Positions 1-6,255 of a stretch of 8,571 nt of DNA are shown one piece after another. Within the stretch, counting starts at the first letter, position 1; each line of letters starts with the position of its first letter. The notes beneath the pieces were generated by a model. The model ran no database searches, had not been told where the DNA came from, and saw only the letters and a program-made list of their open reading frames with translations. The position numbers were made by a program, and so were the translations under genes. The stretch is from Treponema sp. GTDB taxonomy: Bacteria; Spirochaetota; Spirochaetia; Treponematales; UBA12059. The stretch lies in assembly GCA_012517645.1 (NCBI GenBank), contig JAAYUR010000219.1:1-8571 (forward strand), in the 5' to 3' direction.

Positions 1-33
1 TCCGGCGCTGAGCACCGGATGTATCTTTATACA
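1..33. other. Two small inverted repeats at the left edge
   Basis: Bases 1-5 (TCCGG) pair with 15-19 (CCGGA), and 7-8 can pair with 12-13 around one mismatch. Directly after, TGTAT at 20-24 pairs with ATACA at 29-33 around a CTTT loop. The first could be the remains of a terminator for a gene left of the window. The second is an AT-rich palindrome of the kind that can serve as an operator. Neither can be assigned without the upstream sequence. Confidence 0.25.
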
Positions 34-81
34 GTAACAATAGATATATTACCCGGACTCGCCCTACGCGGACGGTTTTGC

Positions 82-110
82 TTTACTTCCGGTTTTTTCT
101 GATCAATAAT
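82..110 (+). promoter_or_regulatory. Candidate sigma-70-type promoter for the ABC operon
   Basis: TTTACT at 82-87 (4 of 6 matches to TTGACA) is separated by 17 bp from AATAAT at 105-110 (5 of 6 matches to TATAAT). Transcription would start near 117 and give a leader of about 30 nt ahead of the ATG at 149. The region is clearly more AT-rich than the genes. An alternative -10 (TATATT, 45-50) lacks a good -35. This is inference from spacing and consensus only. Confidence 0.4.
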
Positions 111-134
111 ACGAATATGTTTCTCTAATTCCAC

Positions 135-143
135 AAGGAGGAG
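135..143 (+). promoter_or_regulatory. Strong Shine-Dalgarno of the binding-protein gene
   Basis: AAGGAGGAG lies 5-8 nt before the ATG at 149. It is a near-perfect anti-16S complement and by far the strongest ribosome site in the window. This fits the high expression expected of a binding protein relative to its transporter, and it fixes the start codon. Confidence 0.8.
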
Positions 144-148
144 TTGAG

Positions 149-2713
149 ATGAGCAAGAAATTACTGGTCACCCTCGCCATCGTCACCGCGGCGGCCCTCG
201 CGCTGGTCGGGTGCGGCGGCGGGGGCGGAGCCGGAGCCGGGGTCGCCAAGGGCGACACGGGTCCGATTGTGGACAAGATCATCATCGACATCCGCATGGA
301 CCAGGCCATAGCGGCCAAGGATACCATCGAAGGGAAGACGGACCTCTTCGCCTACGGAATGGACGCCAGCGTCTTCTTCGGCCTGCCCCAGGCGGACCGC
401 GAGAAGCTCTCGGTCTACAACATTCCCTCCGGATCCTGGTCCTACCTCATGAACCCCATCCCCAACCAGGCGCCCTACGTCTGGAAGACCAAGACCGGGA
501 AGGAATACTTCAACCCCCTGGCCATCCGGGAGGTCCGGTACGCCATCAACTGGCTTATCGACCGCAAGAAGATGGTCGACGAGATCCTCCTGGGCGGCGG
601 GGAGCCGGCCTTCACCTCCATGACCCCCGGCCAGCCCGGAACCTACCGCTACAACATCATCGCCACCAAGCTGGGGATGACCGAGCGGGGGGATGAGAAG
701 CGGGCTATCGCCGAGATCACCGCGGCCCTGGAAGCCGCGGCCAAGCTCCCCGAGAACGCCGGCAAGCTTAAAAAGACCGGACAGTTCTGGACCTACAAGG
801 GCCAGCCCATCGTCGTCAAGTTCATCATCCGGGTGGACGATCCCCAGGGCCGCCTGCCCGCGGGCCGCTACGTCGCGGACCAGCTGGAAAAGGCGGGCAT
901 CAAGGTGGAACGGCTCGAGTACGACCGCTCCAAGGCGGGCCGCATGGTCTACGGAGGCGATCCCGCCGATTACGAGTGGACCATGTACACCGAGGGCTGG
1001 GGCGCCGGAGCCACCCGCCGCTGGTGGGACGTCTCCATCTCCCAGATGTACGCCCCCTACTACGGCTACATGCCCGGCGGCGCCACCGAAGGGTTCTGGA
1101 ACTACAAGAATGACGAGATCGACCGTCTGGCCCAGAAGAGCTACAACGGCTGGTTCCTGACCGCCGACGAGTACTGGAACGACAACCTCAAGGCCCAGGA
1201 GCTGGGCTTGACCGAGGCCGTCCGGATCTGGGTCTGCTCCCAGATCGACTACTTCATCGCCAACAAGGAACGGGTCACGAACCGCTTCGTCTACGGTCTC
1301 GGGGACGGCCTCAACGGCTGGTCCTTCATCACCGCGGACGTGAAGCCCAACGACAAGGGGGAGAAGATCCTCCGGGCCACCCAGTTCTCCGCCAAGGGGG
1401 GCCTGTTCATGAGCGCCTGGGACCCCGTGGGCGTGGACGGTTTCTCGGACACCTACGTCAGCATGATCGTGGATCAGTGCACGATGCGGGAGTATTTCGA
1501 GGCGCCGAACACGGCTATCGACACCCCCTATCTAGTGCAGTGGGATTTGAAGGATGTCCAGACGAACGTGGGCCCGGACACCACCGGGGACGGGAAACCC
1601 GAGGGCCTCATCGACGTGCCCGCGGACGCGGTCAAGTACGACTCCGCCACCAAGACCTGGGTCAAGGTCGGCCCGGGCGTCAAGTCCTATTCCTCCGCCA
1701 AGTACACGGTGAAGGACTCGGTCTGGCACGACGGGAACAAGATAGGGCTCGCGGACTTCGTCTACGCCCTGGGCTTCGAGACCGACTGGGCCACCAAGGA
1801 CGGGGACGCGGACCTGGCCTACGAGGAAGCCTACGCCTCCCAGTACCAGCCCACCCTGGAGACCCTGAAGGGCGTCATCTTCAACAAGGACGGAAGCTTC
1901 TCCACGTACTACGACTTCAATTGGCCCATGGACAAGAACCGGGTCGCCTACGGCGGACTCCTGTCCCCCAAGGCCGGAAACCCCGGCCGGCCCACCATGG
2001 TTCCCTGGACCATCACCGAGGCCATCGCCCTTCTGGTGACCGAGGGCGCGGCCAGCGGAACGGTCTACGCCATCACCGAGGATCCCTCGATGACCCAGAT
2101 CGACGTGGCCAGCCCCGCCTGCGTGGCCGACATCAAGGCCAAGCTGAACCAGATGATCGAGAAGAAGTACGTACCGGTCTACATCAAGGACTACATGAAG
2201 CCCGCCGACGCCGTGGAAGCCTACAAGAAAACGTTGGCCTTCATCGAGAAGTACGGCCACGCCTATGTATCCAACGGGCCCTTCTACATCTCCAAGATCG
2301 ACTCCACCGCCAACTACGTCGAGCTGTCCGCCTACCGGAAGGGCTATCCGTACAAGAAGGACTACTGGCCCAAGTTCTTCGCTCTCGAGGTGACCCAGAT
2401 CGACAACGTGAACATCCCGGCCAACGCCCAGCGCTCCGCGGACGCGATGATCGACCTGACGGTTTCCCAGTTCACCTACCCCGACGACCGGACCAAGCCC
2501 GCCGGAAATAACGTCAAAGCCCAGGTTACCCTGATCTCCGACGCCGGCGAGAAGGCCTATGAAGCCAAGTACCTGAAGGACGGTTCCTTCCAGGCCGTGA
2601 TCCCCGCCGCCGACCTCGGCAAGCTCCAGCCCGGAAGCTACACCCTGGTCGCGGAATCCAAGATCGCGGACGAGGCCCCCTCGGTCAAATCCGGAAACCT
2701 GGTTCTGTTCTAG
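149..2713 (+). CDS. Family-5 (OppA/DppA-like) ABC substrate-binding lipoprotein, apparently circularly permuted
   Basis: Extracytoplasmic receptor of a peptide- or oligosaccharide-type ABC importer. The start is set by a strong Shine-Dalgarno. Residues 1-21 form a lipoprotein signal peptide (positive MSKK, hydrophobic stretch, LVG before Cys22), followed by a Gly/Ala-rich linker to about residue 37. Usual SBP_bac_5 proteins are 500-600 residues; this one has 854. Its blocks are in unusual order. Residues 41-395 resemble the second half of the family: VDKIIIDI start, then NPLAIREVRYAINWLIDR at 122-139, GWGAG at 283-287, and a terminal-type segment near 356-376. Residues 405-745 resemble the normal N-terminal half: WDP at 424-426, DTY at 434-436, VKDSVWHDG at 521-529, LADFVYAL at 534-541, SNGPFYI at 708-714. 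Residues 785-854 look like a separate beta-sandwich domain ending at the stop. About twenty Trp and many Tyr residues would suit a sugar ligand, so the substrate is uncertain. Family assignment is firm; permutation is inferred from motif order. Confidence 0.9.
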   Translation: MSKKLLVTLAIVTAAALALVGCGGGGGAGAGVAKGDTGPIVDKIIIDIRMDQAIAAKDTIEGKTDLFAYGMDASVFFGLPQADREKLSVYNIPSGSWSYLMNPIPNQAPYVWKTKTGKEYFNPLAIREVRYAINWLIDRKKMVDEILLGGGEPAFTSMTPGQPGTYRYNIIATKLGMTERGDEKRAIAEITAALEAAAKLPENAGKLKKTGQFWTYKGQPIVVKFIIRVDDPQGRLPAGRYVADQLEKAGIKVERLEYDRSKAGRMVYGGDPADYEWTMYTEGWGAGATRRWWDVSISQMYAPYYGYMPGGATEGFWNYKNDEIDRLAQKSYNGWFLTADEYWNDNLKAQELGLTEAVRIWVCSQIDYFIANKERVTNRFVYGLGDGLNGWSFITADVKPNDKGEKILRATQFSAKGGLFMSAWDPVGVDGFSDTYVSMIVDQCTMREYFEAPNTAIDTPYLVQWDLKDVQTNVGPDTTGDGKPEGLIDVPADAVKYDSATKTWVKVGPGVKSYSSAKYTVKDSVWHDGNKIGLADFVYALGFETDWATKDGDADLAYEEAYASQYQPTLETLKGVIFNKDGSFSTYYDFNWPMDKNRVAYGGLLSPKAGNPGRPTMVPWTITEAIALLVTEGAASGTVYAITEDPSMTQIDVASPACVADIKAKLNQMIEKKYVPVYIKDYMKPADAVEAYKKTLAFIEKYGHAYVSNGPFYISKIDSTANYVELSAYRKGYPYKKDYWPKFFALEVTQIDNVNIPANAQRSADAMIDLTVSQFTYPDDRTKPAGNNVKAQVTLISDAGEKAYEAKYLKDGSFQAVIPAADLGKLQPGSYTLVAESKIADEAPSVKSGNLVLF

Positions 2714-2737
2714 GACGAAGGCGTTTATTAGAAAATC

Positions 2738-2763
2738 GCGCGGCGCCCCTCGGGGCGCCGCGC
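2738..2763 (+). promoter_or_regulatory. Intercistronic stem-loop between receptor and permease genes
   Basis: GCGCGGCGCCC (2738-2748) pairs perfectly with GGGCGCCGCGC (2753-2763) around a CTCG loop, an 11-bp all-GC stem starting 24 nt after the stop of the binding-protein gene. No U-run follows, so it is a poor intrinsic terminator. In many ABC operons such hairpins protect the 3' end of the receptor mRNA and lower readthrough into the permease genes, and that role is inferred here. The rest of the gap to about 2840 is GC-rich with only weak self-complementarity; I see no gene or promoter in it. Confidence 0.6.
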
Positions 2764-2837
2764 CGGCCTTCGAACGCGCTTCGCGGTCGCGGCTCCCCCG
2801 GGTTGCCGTGTCCGCGGAGCGAAATCCTTCCCAGGAC

Positions 2838-2843
2838 AGGTGG
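2838..2843 (+). promoter_or_regulatory. Ribosome-binding site choosing the dppB-like start
   Basis: AGGTGG sits 5 nt before the ATG at 2849, one mismatch from AGGAGG. An in-frame GTG at 2840 would add three residues (MAR) and would have to use AGGA at 2833-2836 at a tight 3-nt spacing. I prefer the ATG, but only modestly. Confidence 0.45.
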
Positions 2844-2848
2844 CCCGG

Positions 2849-3889
2849 ATGTACAAGTGGTACGCGATCAAACGCATCTTAAAGGGCGTCGCGATGTACG
2901 CCCTCTTGATGTTCACCTTTTCGGCCTTATTCAACACGGTATCCGAAACGACCTTGCAAGGTCAGATCGAGGAACAGGTCCGGCAGGAATCCCAGCGGCT
3001 CCGGAACATGAAGTCCGAGCAGATCCGCGCCTTCCAGATCGACCGGCGAGAACAACTATACAAGCTGTACAAACTCGATAGACCGTGGTCGGAGCGGGTA
3101 ATCTCCCGGGCCGTGAACGCCCTCACCTTCAAGTTCGGGCGCTCCACCATCATCAAGACCCAGAAGGGCGAGCGGGAGGTCATCAAGATCATCATGGAAG
3201 CCCTGCCGCGGTCCATGCTGCTCTTCACGACCACCATCGTCTTCGAGATCTTCTTCGGGATATGGCTGGGCCTCAAGAAGGCCCAACGACCCGGCGGTTC
3301 CCTGGACAAGTCCACGAGCTTCATCACCATGGTGGTGTACGGGCTGCCCTCCTGGTGGCTGGGCATGATGCTGATCATGGTTTTCGTCTACGGGGTTAAG
3401 CTCTTCCCCTCCGGCGGGCTCCATTCCGTTCCGACGCCGGAAGGAATCCTGAAAGTCCTGGATCTAATCTGGCACATGATCCTGCCCATGCTGACCCTCC
3501 TTCTCATCGGGTTCTGGAGCCTGGGCTTCGTGGTCCGCAATATCGTCCTGGGGATCCTCCAGGAGGACTACATCATGAGCGCCCGGGCCCGGGGAATTCC
3601 GGAGAACAAGGTGCTCTTCGGCCACACCATGCGCACCGCGGCCCCGCCCCTCATCACTATGTCTCTTCTGTCCCTTCTGGCTTCCATATCCGGGAGCATC
3701 ATCTTCGAAGTGATCTTTTCCTGGCCGGGGCTGGGCAACCTCTACTGGATCGCCATCCAGCAGAACGACATACCGGTCCTCCTAGCGGACCTTTCCATCA
3801 CCACGGGCATATACCAGGCGGGACTCGTGTTCCTGGACCTGACCTACGGGTTCCTGGATCCCCGCATCAAGATAGGCGGCAAGGCATGA
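2849..3889 (+). CDS. dppB: DppB/OppB-like ABC transporter permease
   Basis: Inner-membrane channel subunit that pairs with the next gene's product. Using the ATG at 2849 it has 346 residues; a GTG at 2840 gives 349. Numbering below is from the GTG. A first membrane segment at about 13-33 is followed by a long charged external stretch (about 40-78) rich in Gln, Glu and Arg that looks helical, then the family landmark LDRP (79-82). Further membrane segments fall near 126-145, 160-186, 210-238, 272-292 and 316-336. The EAA coupling loop that contacts the ATPases is at about 243-266 (DYIMSARARGIPENKVLFGH), followed by the family motif FSWPGLGN (293-300) and the typical end FLDPRI (338-343). The stop overlaps the next start as ATGA, so translation is probably coupled. 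The dpp name marks family only; the cargo is not proven. Confidence 0.93.
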   Translation: MYKWYAIKRILKGVAMYALLMFTFSALFNTVSETTLQGQIEEQVRQESQRLRNMKSEQIRAFQIDRREQLYKLYKLDRPWSERVISRAVNALTFKFGRSTIIKTQKGEREVIKIIMEALPRSMLLFTTTIVFEIFFGIWLGLKKAQRPGGSLDKSTSFITMVVYGLPSWWLGMMLIMVFVYGVKLFPSGGLHSVPTPEGILKVLDLIWHMILPMLTLLLIGFWSLGFVVRNIVLGILQEDYIMSARARGIPENKVLFGHTMRTAAPPLITMSLLSLLASISGSIIFEVIFSWPGLGNLYWIAIQQNDIPVLLADLSITTGIYQAGLVFLDLTYGFLDPRIKIGGKA

Positions 3890-5280
3890 AACTAGAAGAC
3901 GCGGCCTATAGGCTCAGGGAATTCTGGGGAGAGTTCCGGAAAGAAACCAACGGTTTGGTCGGGCTGGGGATCCTGGTCGCCGCCATACTGGCGGTGGTCC
4001 TGGAACCGTGGATCCTGCCCTTCCCGGAGGCCAGCAGCCGCTGGCGGGACATCACCTACTGGCAGGACAATTCCAAAAGCGCCCCCCCGGCGTGGACCAA
4101 CCTCTTCACTTCCCGCAAGTCTGCGGTGGCCCTGACCCTCTGGGATTCCCGGATCGAGGACAGGAACCCCGGCGAAAAAGCCTACATATTCTCCTACGAC
4201 TATTCATTCAGCCGGGCGCCCTACGACCTCCTCGTCCGCGGCGAGGGTAGCGGGACCATCCCCCTTACGGTGACGGTGAGGAGACCCGACGGGAATGCCG
4301 TGGAGATCATCCGGTACGTCCTGCAGGACCTGGCGGGCCAGACGTTCCGCCTGTCCTTCGCGAACGAAGGCAGGTCCAACGCCCTGGAGTTCCTGCGAAG
4401 GGCGGAACGGCCCGAGAACTCCTCCCTGATCGCGACCATGAGCTACGGGGTTCCGGAAATACTCTTTTCCAAGGCGGAACCGGACTTCGTCAAGGGACCC
4501 AAGCCCCTTACGGGCCGCTACGAGATCGAGGTGACCGCGGGGTTCACGGATGCCCGGGCCTCCCTCGAGCACCTCGAGATCGTCGTGGTGGGACGGGTCT
4601 CCGGGATCCTGGGAACGGACTCCATGAAGCGGGACATTTTCTCCGGCGTAGTGGCCGGCCTGAAATGGGCCCTCCTGATCGGTCTTTTGACCAGCATAGT
4701 CTCCGTCCTGGTCGGAGTCTTCTACGGGATCACCGCCGCCTACTTCGGGGGCCGGGTGGATTCCGTGTTGATGCTGATCTTCGACTACTTCATCTCCCTT
4801 CCGGTCCTGCCCATCCTGATCGTGTTCTCCGCGGTCTACAAGCCCAGCATATGGACTATCATCGCGGCGCTGATCCTCTTCTTCTGGGTCGGCCCGGTGA
4901 AGACTGTTCGGTCCATGGCCCTGCAGATCAAGGAGGAGACGTACATCGAGGCGGCCAAGGCCCTGGGCGCCGGCCACGGTCGTATCATCTTCCGTCACAT
5001 GGCCCCGCTCTTGATCCCGTATTCCTTCGCCTCCATGGCTTTGGCGGTCCCGGGCGCCATCGTATACGAGTCCTCGGTGAGCCTCTTGGGCCTGGGGGAC
5101 GCCACCATCGTGACCTGGGGCCAGATCCTCCACGACGCCCTGGGCTCCGGGGCCGTGCTCTCGGGGCTCTGGTGGTGGGTGGTCCCGCCGGGACTCCTGA
5201 TCGCGGTGATGGGCATGACCTTCGCGTTCCTCGGGTTCGCGATGGACAAGATCCTCCATCCGAAACTCAAGACGAGGTAG
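3886..5280 (+). CDS. dppC: DppC/OppC-like ABC permease with a large extracytoplasmic insert
   Basis: Second inner-membrane channel subunit of the importer. Family members are usually about 280-310 residues; this one has 464. A first membrane segment (about 23-44) is followed by some 195 residues before the normal landmark GILGTDSMKRD (240-250), which ordinarily comes within about 40 residues of that segment. The extra part (about 50-235) begins with a Trp/Pro-rich patch (ITYWQDN, APPAWTNLF) and continues with alternating hydrophobic and charged stretches typical of beta strands, such as 125-133 and 211-218. The remaining membrane segments (about 258-284, 292-316, 321-338, 374-396, 427-450) and the EAA loop (about 351-371, EAAKALGAGHGR) are normal, as is the LGLGD motif at 401-405. 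A ribosome site AGGCGG lies 6 nt before the ATG. From memory, long DppC proteins with a similar YW-D-N-APPAW patch occur in archaea and Thermotogae. Confidence 0.93.
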   Translation: MKLEDAAYRLREFWGEFRKETNGLVGLGILVAAILAVVLEPWILPFPEASSRWRDITYWQDNSKSAPPAWTNLFTSRKSAVALTLWDSRIEDRNPGEKAYIFSYDYSFSRAPYDLLVRGEGSGTIPLTVTVRRPDGNAVEIIRYVLQDLAGQTFRLSFANEGRSNALEFLRRAERPENSSLIATMSYGVPEILFSKAEPDFVKGPKPLTGRYEIEVTAGFTDARASLEHLEIVVVGRVSGILGTDSMKRDIFSGVVAGLKWALLIGLLTSIVSVLVGVFYGITAAYFGGRVDSVLMLIFDYFISLPVLPILIVFSAVYKPSIWTIIAALILFFWVGPVKTVRSMALQIKEETYIEAAKALGAGHGRIIFRHMAPLLIPYSFASMALAVPGAIVYESSVSLLGLGDATIVTWGQILHDALGSGAVLSGLWWWVVPPGLLIAVMGMTFAFLGFAMDKILHPKLKTR

Positions 5281-5283
5281 GCC

Positions 5284-6255
5284 ATGAGCGAAACTATCCT
5301 TCAGGTCAAGAACCTGAAACTCTACTACCACACGTCCAAGGGGGCGGTTAAGGCCCTGGACGACGTGTCCTTCGACCTGAAAACCGGGGAGACCCTGGGG
5401 CTCGTCGGGGAGTCGGGCTGCGGCAAGACGACCATGGGCACGGGCCTTCTGCGCATGCCCAGCCCTCCGGGGAGGTATGAGGGCGGCCAGATCCTGGTCG
5501 AAGGCCGCGACATCCTGCCTCTGCCGGAACGGGAAATCCGCAAGGACATCCGATGGGAAAAGGTATCCATGGTCTTCCAGGGAGCCATGAACTGCCTTAC
5601 CCCGGTCTACACGATCGGGAAGCAGATGATGGAGACCCTCCAGGAGCACCGGTCCATGGACAAGGCGGAGGCCCAGGACCTCATCAAGGAATACCTGGGC
5701 TACGTGGGTTTGCCGGCGGACGTGACGAGCCGGTATCCCCACGAGCTATCGGGCGGGATGAAGCAGAGGGTCGTCATCGCGACGGCCCTCTTCCTGAAAC
5801 CCCGGCTGGTCATCCTGGACGAGCCGACCACCGCCCTGGACGTGATCGTACAGGCCCAGATCATCAACCTGCTGAAAAAACTCAAGAAGACCTTCGACCT
5901 CTCCTTCATCTTCATCACCCACGACCTGGCCCTGGAGGCGGAAGTCTCGGACCGCATCTGCGTGATGTACGCCGGAAAGATCGCGGAGCTGGGTACGAAC
6001 GAGCAGATCTACGGCCGAAGCGGCCCGGCCCATCCGTACACCGAACGCCTCCTGGCCGCCACTCCCCGGCTCCGCCGGAAGGTGGAGAGCCTGTCTTTCA
6101 TACCCGGCACGCCGCCGGACCTGATCACGCCCCCCGAGGGCTGCCGGTTCCACCCGCGCTGCCACAAGGTCTACGACCGGTGCCGCGTCGAGGAGCCGCC
6201 CGTCCGGGAGATCGAACCGGGCCACCTGGCCGCCTGCTGGAGGTGCTTCGAATGA
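5284..6255 (+). CDS. dppD: DppD/OppD-like ABC transporter ATPase
   Basis: First cytoplasmic ATPase of the importer; with the next gene it forms the nucleotide-binding pair. Full length at 323 residues. Walker A is GESGCGKT (42-49), the Q-loop Gln is 99, the signature is LSGGM (155-159), Walker B is LVILDE (175-180), the D-loop is ALD (184-186) and the switch His is 213, so all ATPase elements are intact. After the Q-loop the text FQGAMNCLTPVYTIG replaces the more usual FQDP-type sequence; from memory this variant is common in archaeal and thermophile relatives. The C-terminal oligopeptide/dipeptide extension holds Cys287, Cys293, Cys300 and Cys318 plus Cys321, spacing C-x5-C-x6-C-x17-C, as in members that bind an Fe-S cluster. 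The ATG follows the dppC stop by 3 nt, with GAGG 6 nt upstream. Confidence 0.95.
   Translation: MSETILQVKNLKLYYHTSKGAVKALDDVSFDLKTGETLGLVGESGCGKTTMGTGLLRMPSPPGRYEGGQILVEGRDILPLPEREIRKDIRWEKVSMVFQGAMNCLTPVYTIGKQMMETLQEHRSMDKAEAQDLIKEYLGYVGLPADVTSRYPHELSGGMKQRVVIATALFLKPRLVILDEPTTALDVIVQAQIINLLKKLKKTFDLSFIFITHDLALEAEVSDRICVMYAGKIAELGTNEQIYGRSGPAHPYTERLLAATPRLRRKVESLSFIPGTPPDLITPPEGCRFHPRCHKVYDRCRVEEPPVREIEPGHLAACWRCFE

Noticed and set aside
1532..2260. Open - strand frame of 242 codons inside the binding-protein gene
   Set aside because: Antisense shadow with repetitive Val/Leu/Gly/Asp composition and no plausible ribosome site or domain.
149..2713. Binding protein as a fusion or tandem duplication of two receptors, or a frameshift artefact
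   Set aside because: The two halves carry different, complementary parts of one SBP_bac_5 domain and each motif occurs once; the frame is intact throughout.
2771..2816. Further weak inverted repeats (CGAA/TTCG at 2771-2783, CGCGG/CCGCG at 2788-2816)
   Set aside because: Stems of 4-5 bp are expected by chance in sequence this GC-rich.
2728..2937. Possible small - strand gene of 69 codons over the gap between receptor and permease
   Set aside because: It crosses the stem-loop and the DppB-like start, has a basic Arg/Pro-rich end dictated by GC-rich DNA, and matches no family I recognise.
4204..5742. Long open frame (512 codons) on the - strand opposite the DppC-like and DppD-like genes
   Set aside because: It is antisense to clear family genes, is full of low-complexity His/Gly/Arg/Asp, has no recognisable domain, and is expected from strong codon bias in GC-rich DNA.
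5553..6251. Upstream extension of the DppF-like frame giving a 572-residue protein
   Set aside because: The extra part lies over the DppD-like gene in another frame and has Pro/Gly/Arg-rich nonsense composition; the ATG at 6252 has a good ribosome site and an ATGA overlap.
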